Shown in pieces: positions 27,814 through 40,173 of a DNA stretch of 64,000 nucleotides. Source of the DNA: an uncultured bacterium (lineage in GTDB: Bacteria > Armatimonadota > Hebobacteria > CAIYQO01); the NCBI GenBank assembly GCA_903928345.1, contig CAIYQO010000029.1:23617-87616 (forward strand). The letters are read 5' to 3'. The first letter of the stretch is position 1; each line of letters starts with the position of its first letter. Made by a program: the position numbers and the translations under genes. The notes under the pieces were generated by a model that was not told the DNA's origin, did no database searches, and saw nothing but the letters and a program-made list of their open reading frames with translations.

Positions 27814-27905
27814 CGGAAAAGTCGGGACAGCCACCACTTTTCCACCTCGGGGTGCGGAAGTTTTAAGCGGGTTGCGGAAAAGTGGTGGCAGTCCCGACTT
27901 TTCCG
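27814..27905. repeat. 92-bp palindromic element 2 (REP/RAYT-like)
   Basis: CGGAAAAGTCGGGACAGCCACCACTTTTCC...GGAAAAGTGGTGGCAGTCCCGACTTTTCCG. Confidence 0.75.
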
Positions 27906-27919
27906 GCTGAATTTACATT

Positions 27920-29662
27920 ATGACCGACGTTTCCGACATCATACAGCGGCTGCGCTGGCGGTTCCCTGACGTGGAGCTGACGGAGCAGGCGACGGCGGAC
28001 GAGGTGCCCACGGTGTGGGTCGGGGTCGAGCACGTCCGGGCGGTGCTCGCCGCGGCGCGGACGGAGTGCCCGCTCGAAACGCTGTACGACCTCACCGCCA
28101 TCGACGAGCGCGCGCGGGTCCACCGCGCCGGACAGCCGGCGAGCGACTTCACCGTCGTCTACCACCTGCTCTCCACCACGTGCAACCATGAGCTGCGGCT
28201 GAAGGTCGCGCTGCACGGCGAGGAGCCCACGCTGCCCTCGGTGATCGACCTGTGGGCCGGCGCCGATTGGTACGAACGCGAACTGTGGGACATGTTCGGC
28301 ATTACGGTGATGGGCCACCCGCGGCTGGAGCGCATCCTGCTCCCGTCGTGGTGGGAAGGCCACCCGTTGCGCAAGGAGTATGCCGCGCGCGCCACCGAAC
28401 GCCCGCCCTTCGTGATGAACGACACCGTGCGGGCGGCGCAGGAGCAGGCGCTGCACTTCGACCCCGCCACCCTCGGCTGGGCGCGCCACACGGAGGAATT
28501 CGACTACATGTTCCTCAACGTAGGGCCGCACCACCCGAGCACCCACGGTGTCTTCCGCGTGGTGCTGCAGCTCGACGGCCAGGAGATCCACGACGCGGTG
28601 TGCGAAATCGGCTTCCACCACCGCGGCGCCGAGAAGATGGGCGAGCGGCAGAGCTGGCACACCTACATCCCCTACACCGACCGCGTGGACTACCTGCAGG
28701 GGGTGATGAACAACTTCCCCTACGTCCTGGCGGTGGAGCGGCTGGCAGGCATCGACGTGCCCGACCGCGCCAAGGTGATTCGCATCCTGCTGGCGGAACT
28801 CTTCCGCGTCATCAGCCATCTGGTCTTTCTCGGCACCTTCGCGCAGGACCTGGGCATGATGTCGCCGGTCTTTTACCTCTTCACCGACCGCGAGCGCGCC
28901 TTCGAGATCGTCGAGTCCGTCACCGGCGCGCGTATGCACCCGGGCTTCTTCCGCATCGGCGGGGTGGCGATGGATCTGCCCGGCGGCTGGGAAGCCCAGG
29001 TGCGCGACTTCATCGCCTACATGGAGAAGCGCCTCGGGGAGATCGAGTCCACCGTCCTCGCGAATAAAATCTTCCGCCTGCGTACGGAGGGGATCGGCGT
29101 GCTGGTCTCCGAGGTGGCGCTGGCGTGGGGTGTCACCGGGCCGATGCTGCGCGCCTCCGGCGTGCCGTGGGACCTGCGCAAAGCGCGCCCCTACGGCGGC
29201 TACGAGCAGTTCGACTTCGACGTGCCCACGGGCTGCAACGGCGACTGTTTCGACCGCGCGCAGGTGCATGTGGCGGAGATGCGCCAGAGCCTGCGCATCA
29301 TGGCGCAGTGCCTGCGGGTGATGCCCGGCGGCTCGGTGAAGGCCGACCATCCGCTCACCACGCCGCCGCCGCGCGAACGGATGCTGCACGACATCGAGAC
29401 GCTGATCGACCACTTCCTGAACGTGAGCTGGGGGCCGGTGATCCCGGCGGGCGAGGCGAGCGTCGCGGTCGAGGCGACGAAGGGGAATAACAGCTACTAT
29501 CTGATCAGCGACGGCAACACCATGTCCTACCGCACGCGCATCCGCACGCCGTCCTTCGCCCACCTGCAACTCGTCCCCCTCCTCGCCCGCGGCCTGACCA
29601 TCAGCGACCTGGTCGCCGTGCTGGGCAGCATCGACTTCGTGCTGGCGGACGTGGATAGGTGA
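27920..29662 (+). CDS. nuoCD: NADH-quinone oxidoreductase subunit C/D fusion
   Basis: NuoC part ([42 protein letters not shown]) fused to NuoD ([56 protein letters not shown]). Confidence 0.95.
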   Translation: MTDVSDIIQRLRWRFPDVELTEQATADEVPTVWVGVEHVRAVLAAARTECPLETLYDLTAIDERARVHRAGQPASDFTVVYHLLSTTCNHELRLKVALHGEEPTLPSVIDLWAGADWYERELWDMFGITVMGHPRLERILLPSWWEGHPLRKEYAARATERPPFVMNDTVRAAQEQALHFDPATLGWARHTEEFDYMFLNVGPHHPSTHGVFRVVLQLDGQEIHDAVCEIGFHHRGAEKMGERQSWHTYIPYTDRVDYLQGVMNNFPYVLAVERLAGIDVPDRAKVIRILLAELFRVISHLVFLGTFAQDLGMMSPVFYLFTDRERAFEIVESVTGARMHPGFFRIGGVAMDLPGGWEAQVRDFIAYMEKRLGEIESTVLANKIFRLRTEGIGVLVSEVALAWGVTGPMLRASGVPWDLRKARPYGGYEQFDFDVPTGCNGDCFDRAQVHVAEMRQSLRIMAQCLRVMPGGSVKADHPLTTPPPRERMLHDIETLIDHFLNVSWGPVIPAGEASVAVEATKGNNSYYLISDGNTMSYRTRIRTPSFAHLQLVPLLARGLTISDLVAVLGSIDFVLADVDR

Positions 29663-29760
29663 TGGGAGACGAGAAACCACAGATTGCACAGATTTGCACA
29701 GAGAATTGGGCCGGCATGGAAGGACGAAGACAGATCAGGTTTGGTATTGGTCACTCAGAA

Positions 29761-29914
29761 GAAAACCGCAAAGACGCAAAGGACGCAAAGGAGACCGCAA
29801 AGATATTTTTTAGACTTCGCACTGAGAAGGTTGCATGCGGCCACGGCGAACCGCTCCGACCCGACTCTCTTCTCTTTGCGCGTTCTTTGTGTTCTTTGCG
29901 TCTTTGCGGTTTTC
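29761..29914. repeat. CGCAAAG-type inverted repeat, copy 1
   Basis: GAAAACCGCAAAGACGCAAAGGACGCAAAGGAG ... CTTTGTGTTCTTTGCGTCTTTGCGGTTTTC. Confidence 0.8.
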
Positions 29915-29977
29915 TTCCGGGAATTGGGGGGGCGAAGCGCCCCTGGACGGCAATTTGGAAAGGGTTAACACACCGGT

Positions 29978-30442
29978 ATGCTCACCGAGCACGAGCAACA
30001 CGAGATACGGGCGCAGATGGCGCTGTACGAGCAGCCGGCGGCGGTGGTGCCGGAGGCGCTGAAGCTGGTGCAGGCGCGGCGCGGGTGGGTGGCGGACGAG
30101 GACGTGCGCGATGTGGCCGCGTTTCTCGGCGTCTCGACGGCGGAGGTGGAGAGCATCGCCACCTTCTACTCGCTCATCTACCGGCGGCCCGTGGGGCGGC
30201 ACGTCATTCTGCTCTGCGACAGCGTGAGCTGCTGGATCATGGGCTTCCGCGACCTGCGCGCGCACCTGACCGCGCGGCTGGGCATCGGCATGGGGGAGAC
30301 CACCCCCGACGGGCGCTACACGCTATTCCCCGCCGTCTGCCTGGGCGCCTGCGAGCTGGCCCCGGCGATGCTGGTGGACGGCATATTGCACGGCAACCTG
30401 ACGCCGGAACGGATCGACGAGATATTGGCAGGCTATGAATAA
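29978..30442 (+). CDS. nuoE: NADH-quinone oxidoreductase subunit E
   Basis: Thioredoxin-like [2Fe-2S] ligands in CDSVSCW and CLGACELAPAMLV. Confidence 0.92.
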   Translation: MLTEHEQHEIRAQMALYEQPAAVVPEALKLVQARRGWVADEDVRDVAAFLGVSTAEVESIATFYSLIYRRPVGRHVILLCDSVSCWIMGFRDLRAHLTARLGIGMGETTPDGRYTLFPAVCLGACELAPAMLVDGILHGNLTPERIDEILAGYE

Positions 30443-30447
30443 TATCT

Positions 30448-30473
30448 TCCTCCTTCCCTGTAGGGAAGGAGGA
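30448..30473. repeat. Perfect hairpin between nuoE and nuoF
   Basis: TCCTCCTTCCC TGTA GGGAAGGAGGA. Confidence 0.75.
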
Positions 30474-30493
30474 TCGAGGGGGTTAGGTCTCGC

Positions 30494-31759
30494 ATGACCG
30501 ACCGACCGTTGACAGCGTTGATAAAACCCGAGCGCGCGCCACTCTCCCTGGCGGAGTACGAACACGCCGGGGGGTATGCGGGGCTGCGCCGTGCGTTGAC
30601 GCTGACGCCGGCGGAGGTGACGACGGAGGTGACCAAGTCCACCCTGCGCGGGCGCGGCGGGGCGGGCTTTCCCACCGGCAACAAGTGGAGCCTGGTGCCG
30701 GCAGTCGACGGGCGGAAGTACGTGGTGGTGAACGCCGACGAGATGGAGCCGGGCACCATGAAGGACCGCCTGCTGCTGGAAGGCAATCCGCATCAGACGG
30801 TGGAAGGCGCCATCATCACCGCCTATGCGGTCGGGGCGCAGACGGCCTATATCTTCCTGCGCTGGGGTTATCAACTGGCCGAGGCACGCGTGGCGCAGGC
30901 CATCGCCGATGCCTATGCCGCGGGCTACCTGGGCGAGCGTATCCTGGGCACGGATTTCTCGTTGCAGCTCTATCTGCATATGAGCGCCGGGCGCTACATG
31001 TGCGGCGAGGAGACGGCGCTGCTCAACGCGCTGGAAGGCAAGCGCGCTAACCCGCGCAGCAAACCGCCCTTTCCGCCGGTGAGCGGCCTCTTCGGTCGGC
31101 CCACCATCGTGAACAACGCGGAGACGGTGAGCAACGTGCCGCATATCCTGCGCAACGGGTGGGAATGGTTCACCAAATTGAGTTCCGGCGCGGACGGCGG
31201 CACCAAGCTGTTCGGCGCCAGCGGGCGGGTGCGTACGCCCGGCGTGTGGGAGCGGCCCATGGGCACCCCGCTGCGCGAAATCTTTGCCGACTGCGCGGGG
31301 GGCATGGCGCCGGGCTACGCCTTCCGCGCGCTGCTCCCCGGCGGGGCGTCCACCGGCTTTCTCACCGAAGACGCCTTCGACACGCCGTTGGACTTCACGA
31401 GCGTGGAAAAGGCGGGCAGCCGCCTGGGTACGGGCACGATGATCGTGCTCGACGATAAAACCTGTCCCGTGGGGATGCAGTATAGCCTGCAGCGCTTCTT
31501 TGCGCGGGAGAGTTGCGGGTGGTGCACCCCCTGCCGCGAAGGCCTGCCCTGGGTGGCGCGCACCCTGGAGGCGCTGGAAGCGGGCGACGGCGAGGCGCGC
31601 GACCTGGACGTGCTCGACGCCCACGTCCACGGACTGGCGATGGGCAACACCTTCTGCGCGCTGGCCCCCGGCGCCATGGCCCCGCTGGAGAGCGCGCTGA
31701 AACTCTTCCGCGCGGATTTCGAGCGGCATATCAGCGAGAAGCGGTGTCCGTGGACGTAA
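30494..31759 (+). CDS. nuoF: NADH-quinone oxidoreductase subunit F
   Basis: GRGGAGFPTGNKWS, VVNADEMEPGTMKDR, ESCGWCTPCREG. Confidence 0.96.
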   Translation: MTDRPLTALIKPERAPLSLAEYEHAGGYAGLRRALTLTPAEVTTEVTKSTLRGRGGAGFPTGNKWSLVPAVDGRKYVVVNADEMEPGTMKDRLLLEGNPHQTVEGAIITAYAVGAQTAYIFLRWGYQLAEARVAQAIADAYAAGYLGERILGTDFSLQLYLHMSAGRYMCGEETALLNALEGKRANPRSKPPFPPVSGLFGRPTIVNNAETVSNVPHILRNGWEWFTKLSSGADGGTKLFGASGRVRTPGVWERPMGTPLREIFADCAGGMAPGYAFRALLPGGASTGFLTEDAFDTPLDFTSVEKAGSRLGTGTMIVLDDKTCPVGMQYSLQRFFARESCGWCTPCREGLPWVARTLEALEAGDGEARDLDVLDAHVHGLAMGNTFCALAPGAMAPLESALKLFRADFERHISEKRCPWT

Positions 31760-31832
31760 AAAGGGAACGATAAGTAAGCATTCCAGTCTGGAAGAGGGCG
31801 AGAGCCCCGCTAAATTTCGTTGGAGTATCCTT

Positions 31833-34370
31833 TTGGCAACGATTTACATCGACAACGAGCCATACACAGTGGAACCGAACGGGCGCAACCTGCTGGAGGT
31901 GTGCCTGTCGCTCGGGCTCGACTTGCCCTACTTCTGCTGGCATCCGGCGTTGAAGTCGGTGGGGGCGTGTCGGCAGTGCGCGGTGATCCTCTTCCGCGAC
32001 GAAAACGACACCCGCGGCCGCCTCACGATGGCCTGCATGACCGCCGCGCGCGACGGGATGCGCCTCTCCCTTACTGACCCGCGCGCCGTGGCCTTCCGCG
32101 CGAGCATCATCGAGTGGCTCATGGTCAATCACCCGCATGACTGCCCGGTGTGCGACGAGGGCGGCGAGTGCCACCTGCAGGACATGACGGTGATGACCGG
32201 CCACGTGCGGCGCGACTACCGCTTCGACAAGCGCACGCACCGCAATCAGAACCTCGGTCCGCTGGTGAATCACGAGATGAACCGCTGCATCGCCTGCTAC
32301 CGCTGCGTGCGCTACTACCGCGACTACGCGGGCGGCCGCGACCTGCAGGCGCTGGGCTGGCACGACCACGTCTACTTCGGACGCATGGAGGACGGCACGC
32401 TGGAGAGCCCGTTCAGCGGGAATCTGGTGGAGGTGTGTCCCACCGGCGTCTTCACCGATAAAACGCTGGGCCGTCACTACACGCGCAAGTGGGATTTGCA
32501 GACGGCGCCGTCGCTCTGCGTGCACTGCGGCGTGGGGTGCAACACGATGCCCGGCGAGCGCTACGGCTTGCTGCGCCGCGTGCAAAACCGCTTCCACCAC
32601 GAGATCAACGGGTACTTCCTCTGCGACCGCGGGCGCTACGGGTACGAATTCGTGAACGACGCCGCTCGCCCGCGCGTTGCCGCCGACCCCGACACCGTGC
32701 GTGGCTGGCTGTCGGAAGGCCGCGTGGCCGGCGCCGGGTCGCCGCGCGCCTCGCTGGAGGCCAATGCCGCCCTGCGCGCGTTAGTCGGCGCGGAGAACTT
32801 CTACGCCGGCGTCGCCCCCGCCGAACACGCACTGGTGGCGCTAATGCGCGCGCTGTTGGAAGTCCACCCCACCCCGCCGCCGTCGCTGCGCGAGGTGGAG
32901 GAGGCCGACGCGGTGCTGCTGCTCGGGGAAGACCCCACCCACACAACGCCACGGCTGGCATTGGCGTTGCGCCAGGCGGCACTGCGCCCGCCGATGGCCG
33001 CGGCCGGCGCCACACTGAAGATTCCCCCCTTCGACGATGCCGCGCTGCGCGAGGCGGTGCAGGACGCCACCGCGCCCTTCTTCATCGCCACCCCGCAGGC
33101 GACGGCGCTGGACGGCGTGGCGATGCAGGCATTGCGGCTGGCGCCGGACGATGTGGCGCGGCTGGGCTACGCCATCGCCGCGGGCGAGGGGGAGATCGCC
33201 GCCGCGCTGCGGAATGCCCAACGCCCGCTGGTCGTCGCCGGCTTCGGCAGCGGCAGCCCGGCGGTGGCGCAGGCGGCCGCCGCGGCGGCGCGCGCGCTGG
33301 GGGCGCGCCTCTGCTTCACGCTGCCCGCGTGCAACAGCCTGGGGCTGGCGCTCTTCGACGCGCCCGGCGTGGCGGACATGCCGCGTGATGTGAAGACGCT
33401 CATTCTGCTGGAAACCGACCTGTTCCGCCTGCTCCCCGACGCGGAGGCGCGGCTGCGCAAGGTGAAGCACGTGGTGGTGCTGGACTGCCTGGCCACGCCC
33501 ACCGTTGCGGCGGCGCATGCCGTGCTGCCCACCGCCACCTTCGCGGAGGCGGATGGCACGCTGGTGAACTACGAGGGTCGGGCGCAGCGGCACTTCCGCG
33601 TCTTCCCGGCCACGGGCGACGTGCGCGAGGCCTGGCAGTGGCTCGACGCGCTGCGCGGGGTGACGCGCACCTTCGATGAGGTGACCGCGGCGCTGGCCGC
33701 GCTGCCCGCCTTCGCCGGGGTTGAAGGCGCCGCGCCGCGGGCGGAATTCCGCCTGCTCGGTCAGCCCGTGCCGCGCCAGCCGCACCGCACCAGCGGGCGT
33801 ACGGCGGTAACGGCGAATGTCGACGTCCACGAGCCCACGACGCCGCCCGACCCGGACAGCCCACTCGCCTTCTCGATGGAGGGCTATCAGGGGCACCCGC
33901 CCGCGCCGCTCACGCCACGTTTCTGGGCGCCGGGGTGGAACTCCCAGCAGGCGCTCAACAAGTTTCAGCAGGAGGTCGGCGGGCCGCTGGTCGGTAGGCC
34001 GACGGGCGTGCATCTGCTGCCGGTGAATACGGGCGCCGTGCCCGCGGGCACCCCGCCGCCGCCCTTCCAGCCGCGCGCGGATGCCGTACTCTTCCTGCCC
34101 GCGCACCATATCTTCGGCAGCGAGCCGCTCAGTGCGCGCGCGCCGGGCATCGCCGCGCTGACCCCCGCGCCGGCGCTGGCGGTGGGCGCCGCGCTCTACG
34201 CCCGTCTCGGCGGTGGCCCGGTGGAGGTGCGCGTCGGCGACGCCGTGCTCACCCTCCCGCTGCGCGAAGACCCCGCGCTGCCCGTGGGGACGGCGGTACT
34301 GCCCGTCGGCCTGTGCGCCGAGGCGCTGCCCGCGTGGGGCACGCTGACGGGAGGGCCGCGCGATGCTTGA
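31833..34370 (+). CDS. nuoG: NADH-quinone oxidoreductase subunit G
   Basis: N-terminal [2Fe-2S] CHPALKSVGACRQCAV, HPHDCPVCDEGGECHLQD, CIACYRCVRYYRDYAG; TTG start. Confidence 0.92.
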   Translation: MATIYIDNEPYTVEPNGRNLLEVCLSLGLDLPYFCWHPALKSVGACRQCAVILFRDENDTRGRLTMACMTAARDGMRLSLTDPRAVAFRASIIEWLMVNHPHDCPVCDEGGECHLQDMTVMTGHVRRDYRFDKRTHRNQNLGPLVNHEMNRCIACYRCVRYYRDYAGGRDLQALGWHDHVYFGRMEDGTLESPFSGNLVEVCPTGVFTDKTLGRHYTRKWDLQTAPSLCVHCGVGCNTMPGERYGLLRRVQNRFHHEINGYFLCDRGRYGYEFVNDAARPRVAADPDTVRGWLSEGRVAGAGSPRASLEANAALRALVGAENFYAGVAPAEHALVALMRALLEVHPTPPPSLREVEEADAVLLLGEDPTHTTPRLALALRQAALRPPMAAAGATLKIPPFDDAALREAVQDATAPFFIATPQATALDGVAMQALRLAPDDVARLGYAIAAGEGEIAAALRNAQRPLVVAGFGSGSPAVAQAAAAAARALGARLCFTLPACNSLGLALFDAPGVADMPRDVKTLILLETDLFRLLPDAEARLRKVKHVVVLDCLATPTVAAAHAVLPTATFAEADGTLVNYEGRAQRHFRVFPATGDVREAWQWLDALRGVTRTFDEVTAALAALPAFAGVEGAAPRAEFRLLGQPVPRQPHRTSGRTAVTANVDVHEPTTPPDPDSPLAFSMEGYQGHPPAPLTPRFWAPGWNSQQALNKFQQEVGGPLVGRPTGVHLLPVNTGAVPAGTPPPPFQPRADAVLFLPAHHIFGSEPLSARAPGIAALTPAPALAVGAALYARLGGGPVEVRVGDAVLTLPLREDPALPVGTAVLPVGLCAEALPAWGTLTGGPRDA

Positions 34371-35328
34371 GCTGCTGCGCCAGGCGCTGATCATCATCGG
34401 CGTGCTTGCCGTCCCCTTCCTCATCGCCTCCGGGCTGACCTGGGGGGAGCGGCGGCTGCTCGCCCTCTTCCAGGACCGCTACGGCCCCAACCGCGTGGGC
34501 CCCGGGGGCGTGCTGCAGGTGGCGGCGGATATGTTCAAGATCCTCATGAAGGAGGACTGGACGCCCCCCTTCGCCGACCGGCCCGTCTTCGTGCTCGCGC
34601 CGGCCATCATCATCATCGCCACGCTGTCCAGCTTCGCGGTGCTCACCTTTGCGCCGGGCATTGCGGTGGCGGATTTGAATATCGGCCTGCTCTTCTTCCT
34701 GGCGATGTCCTCCATGGCCGTCTACAGCGTGGTGCTGGCCGGGTGGGCGTCCAACAACAAGTACGCCCTGCTCGGCAGCCTGCGCGCGGTGGGGCAGATG
34801 CTCTCGTACGAGGTGTTCATGGGCCTGTCGCTCATGGGGGTGGTCATCCAGGCGGGCTCCTTCAGCCTGGGTACGATTACCCGCGCGCAGCAGCACTTGT
34901 GGTTCTGCGTGCCGCAGGTGGTCGGATTCGTGGTCTTCACCATCGCCGGCCTTGCAGAGACGCGGCGCATCCCCTTCGACCTGCCGGAGGCGGAGAGCGA
35001 GCTGGTGGCCGGGTACCACACCGAGTATTCCGGGCTGAAGTTCGCCATGTTCTTCCTGGGCGAGTACGTGGGCATCACCCTCATCGCCGCGCTGGTGACG
35101 GCGCTCTTCCTGGGCGGCTGGTGGGGGCCGGTACTGCCGCCGCTGGTGTGGTTTCTGCTGAAAACGCTGGTGGTGATCGCCTTCTTCATCCTCGTGCGCG
35201 CCGCGCTGCCGCGCCTGCGCTTCGACCAGTTGATGGAGTTCGGCTGGAAGCTCATGCTCCCGCTGTCGCTGCTCAACCTGCTGGTGACGGGGGCGGTGGT
35301 GCTGTGGCAGGAGGGGTTGCGATTCTGA
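34363..35328 (+). CDS. nuoH: NADH-quinone oxidoreductase subunit H
   Basis: ERRLLALFQDRYGPNRVGPGGVLQVAADMFKILMKEDWTP, AETRRIPFDLPEAESELVAGYHTEYSGLKF. Confidence 0.95.
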   Translation: MLELLRQALIIIGVLAVPFLIASGLTWGERRLLALFQDRYGPNRVGPGGVLQVAADMFKILMKEDWTPPFADRPVFVLAPAIIIIATLSSFAVLTFAPGIAVADLNIGLLFFLAMSSMAVYSVVLAGWASNNKYALLGSLRAVGQMLSYEVFMGLSLMGVVIQAGSFSLGTITRAQQHLWFCVPQVVGFVVFTIAGLAETRRIPFDLPEAESELVAGYHTEYSGLKFAMFFLGEYVGITLIAALVTALFLGGWWGPVLPPLVWFLLKTLVVIAFFILVRAALPRLRFDQLMEFGWKLMLPLSLLNLLVTGAVVLWQEGLRF

Positions 35329-35351
35329 TTTTGGATTGCGGGACGGGTGGA

Positions 35352-35495
35352 TTGTCGCCCCCCACCCCGGCCCTCCCCCGTAACGTCCTGTGACGGGGGA
35401 GGGAGGAGCGTACTACGGAAGGCCTACCTATGGTAGCTCCCTTCCCCCGTCACACGATGTTACGGGGGAAGGGTCGGGGATAGGGGGCCGACAAT
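35352..35495. repeat. 144-bp compound inverted repeat between nuoH and nuoI
   Basis: TTGTCGCCCCCCACCCCGGCCCTCCCCCGTAAC ... GTTACGGGGGAAGGGTCGGGGATAGGGGGCCGACAA with inner hairpins. Confidence 0.75.
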
Positions 35496-35509
35496 AGGTT
35501 AGGTATCGG

Positions 35510-36025
35510 ATGCTCAGCATCTTGCACACAATTTGGAATGTGTTCACCCATGCGTTCCATCGGCGGGTGACGGTGCGCTATCCTGAAGAGAAGCGCCCGC
35601 TGCCGCCGCGTTGGCGGGGGCGGATCGTGTTGACGCGCGACCCGGACGGGGCGGAGCGCTGCGTGGCGTGCCAGCTCTGCTCGGTGGTGTGCCCGGTGGG
35701 GTGCATTGCGTTGCAGACGACGCAGGACGAAACGGGGCGGCGATATCCGGCCTTCTTCCGCATTAACTTTTCCCGCTGCATCTTTTGCGGCTTCTGCGAA
35801 GAGGCCTGCCCGACCTGCGCCATCCAGTTGACGCCCGACTACGAGATGGCGGAGTATACCCGCCCGGCGCTGGTCTATGAGAAGGAAGACCTGCTCATCG
35901 ACGGCACGGGCAAATACCACGACTACAACTACTACCGCGTGGCCGGGCTGGCCATCGGCGGCAAGGACAAGGGCGAGGCGGAGCACGAGCAGCCGCCGGT
36001 GGACGTGCGGGGTCTGCTGCCATGA
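35510..36025 (+). CDS. nuoI: NADH-quinone oxidoreductase subunit I
   Basis: Two 4Fe-4S motifs [15 protein letters not shown] and [15 protein letters not shown]. Confidence 0.93.
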   Translation: MLSILHTIWNVFTHAFHRRVTVRYPEEKRPLPPRWRGRIVLTRDPDGAERCVACQLCSVVCPVGCIALQTTQDETGRRYPAFFRINFSRCIFCGFCEEACPTCAIQLTPDYEMAEYTRPALVYEKEDLLIDGTGKYHDYNYYRVAGLAIGGKDKGEAEHEQPPVDVRGLLP

Positions 36026-36537
36026 ACATCATCTTCTACCTGGCCGCCGCGGTGGCGATTGTGGCGACGCTGCTGGTGGTGACGCGGCTGAACGCCGTGC
36101 ACGCGCTGCTCTACCTGATCGTCTCGCTGCTGGCGGTGGCGGTGGTCTTTTATACGCTGGGGGCGCCCTTTGTGGCGGCGCTGGAGGTGATCATCTACGC
36201 CGGCGCCATCATGGTGCTCTTTGTCTTCGTGATTATGATGCTCAACCTGGGGCCGCAGGCCACGGAGACGGAGCGCGGGTGGGCGGAACCGGAGCTGTGG
36301 TTCGGCCCGGCGCTGCTCTGCGGCGTGCTGCTGGGCGAGGTGATCTATTTGATCCTGCGCATGCCGACGGGGACCACGCTGGCACGGGTGGGCACGCCGG
36401 AGCAGGTGGGCGTGGCCCTGTACGGGCCGTACCTGCTCGGGGTGGAGTTGGCGTCGCTGCTGCTGCTGGCCGGGTTGGTAGGGGCCTACCACCTGGGGCG
36501 GCGCGCGCCGCATGAGGAACCGGGAGGAGGCGTCTGA
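36022..36537 (+). CDS. nuoJ: NADH-quinone oxidoreductase subunit J
   Basis: [55 protein letters not shown]. Confidence 0.92.
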   Translation: MNIIFYLAAAVAIVATLLVVTRLNAVHALLYLIVSLLAVAVVFYTLGAPFVAALEVIIYAGAIMVLFVFVIMMLNLGPQATETERGWAEPELWFGPALLCGVLLGEVIYLILRMPTGTTLARVGTPEQVGVALYGPYLLGVELASLLLLAGLVGAYHLGRRAPHEEPGGGV

Positions 36538-36845
36538 TGGCAACGGTACCGGTCGCGCACGGATTGCTGCTGGCGGGGGTGCTGTTCGCCCTCGGGCTGG
36601 TGGCGCTGCTCGGGCGGCGCAACGTGATCTTTATGTTGCTGGCGGTGGAGATTATGCTCAACGCCGCGGGGGTGGCGTTCATCGCCGCCGGCGCGCGCTG
36701 GGGCCGGGTGGACGGGCAGGTGATGTTCCTCTTCATCCTGACCATGGCCGCCGCGGAGGTCTCCGTGGGGCTGGCGCTGGTGCTGCAATTCTATAACCGC
36801 ACGCGCACGCTGGACGTGGACGCGGCGACGTCGATGAAAGGCTGA
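36537..36845 (+). CDS. nuoK: NADH-quinone oxidoreductase subunit K
   Basis: RRNVIFMLLAVEIMLNAAGVAF, MFLFILTMAAAEVSVGLALVL. Confidence 0.93.
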   Translation: MATVPVAHGLLLAGVLFALGLVALLGRRNVIFMLLAVEIMLNAAGVAFIAAGARWGRVDGQVMFLFILTMAAAEVSVGLALVLQFYNRTRTLDVDAATSMKG

Positions 36846-36847
36846 CG

Positions 36848-38694
<1,847 letters not shown>

Positions 38695-38698
<4 letters not shown>

Positions 38699-40173
38699 TC
38701 CTACTCGCGTTGATTCTCATCCCGTTGCTGGGCGGCCTGCTGGCATGGTGGGCCGAGCGCTTCGGCACGCGTGCCACCCGGTGGGTGGCGCTGGTCGCCA
38801 CCGTGCTGCAACTCGGCGTGGCGGCGGGCATCTGGGCGGTGCATCCGGGCGGGGGGCAGACGTGGTGGCTCGACTACGCACGGCCGTGGATCCCCCAGTT
38901 CGGCATCGGGCTGCACCTGGCGCTCGACGGCTTCAGCCTGCTGCTGGTACTGCTCACCGGGGTCATCGGCGTGCTCTCGGTGGCGGCGTCGTGGGAAGGC
39001 ATCACCGTGAAGGTGGGCTTCTTCCACTTCAACCTGCTGTGGACGCTGGCGGGCATCACCGGCATCTTCCTCTCCTTCGACCTGTTTCTGTTCTACGTCT
39101 GCTGGGAAGTGATGCTGGTGCCGCTGTACTTCCTCATCGACGTATGGGGGCATGAAGAGCGGCACTTTGCGGCGAAGAAGTTCTTCATCTTCACGCAGAC
39201 GGCGGGGCTGTTCCTGCTCCTCGGCATGCTTGGGTTGGTGCTTACCGTCGCCGCGCGCTTCCATGTGCTCACCTTCGACTACTTCACGCTGATGCAGCAC
39301 CCGCTGGGGCTCTACCCGCTGGCGCGCTGGCTGATGCTCGGTTTCTTCCTCGCCTTCGCGGTGAAGCTGCCCGCGGTGCCGCTGCATACCTGGCTGCCCG
39401 ACGCGCACACCCAGGCGCCGGTGGCGGGCAGCGTGGACCTGGCAGGGCTGGTGCTGAAGGTGGGCGCCTACGGGCTGATGCGCCTCACGCTGCCGCTCTT
39501 CCCGGAGATCAGCCGCGCCTTCGCGCCCATCGCCCTCACGCTGGCGGTGCTCGGTATCCTCTACGGCGCCGTGCTCGCCTTCGCGCAAACGGACTTGAAA
39601 CGGCTGGTGGCGTATACCAGCATCAGCCACATGGGCTTTGTGCTGCTGGGCATCTTTTCCTTCAACACGATGGCGTGGCTGGGGGTGACGATCATCCTCC
39701 TCGCCCACGGGCTGAGCACCGGCGCGCTCTTCATCTTCGTCGGCATCCTGAACGACCGGGTGAAGACGCGCGATATCACGCGCATGGGCGGGTTGTGGGC
39801 GCGCGCGCCGATACTCGGCGGGTTGACGCTTTTCTTCGCGCTGGCGGCCCTCGGGTTGCCGGGGTTGGGCACCTTCGTCGGGGAGTTGCTGGTGTTGCAG
39901 GGTACCTTCCTGGTGCAGCCGCTCTTCGCCGTGCTCGCCTCGCTGGGGTTCATCCTTTCCTCGATTTACGCCCTGTGGATGCTGCAGCGCGTCTTCTTCG
40001 GCCCGCCGGCGCCGCACGTCGAGGCGCGCGACGTGAAACCCCACGAGACGGCGATGCTCGCCGCGGCCATCGCGCTCACGCTGTGGCTCGGGCTCTACCC
40101 GCAGCCGATGCTGGACACCGCGCGCGCCGGGGTGGCGCAGATGCTGTCGACGCCGGAAGGGGGCACGCCATGA
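38695..40173 (+). CDS. nuoM: NADH-quinone oxidoreductase subunit M
   Basis: ATGA overlap with nuoL; FYVCWEVMLVPLYFLIDVWG, LHTWLPDAHTQAPVAGSVDLAGLVLKVGAYG. Confidence 0.94.

Noticed and set aside
29659-30438. 259-aa plus-strand ORF with ENRKDAKDAKETAK
   Set aside because: Translation of a CGCAAAG repeat running out of frame into nuoE.
39675-40169. N-terminal extension of nuoN in the ORF track
   Set aside because: Out-of-frame reading of nuoM; ATGA overlap at 40170 is the likely start.
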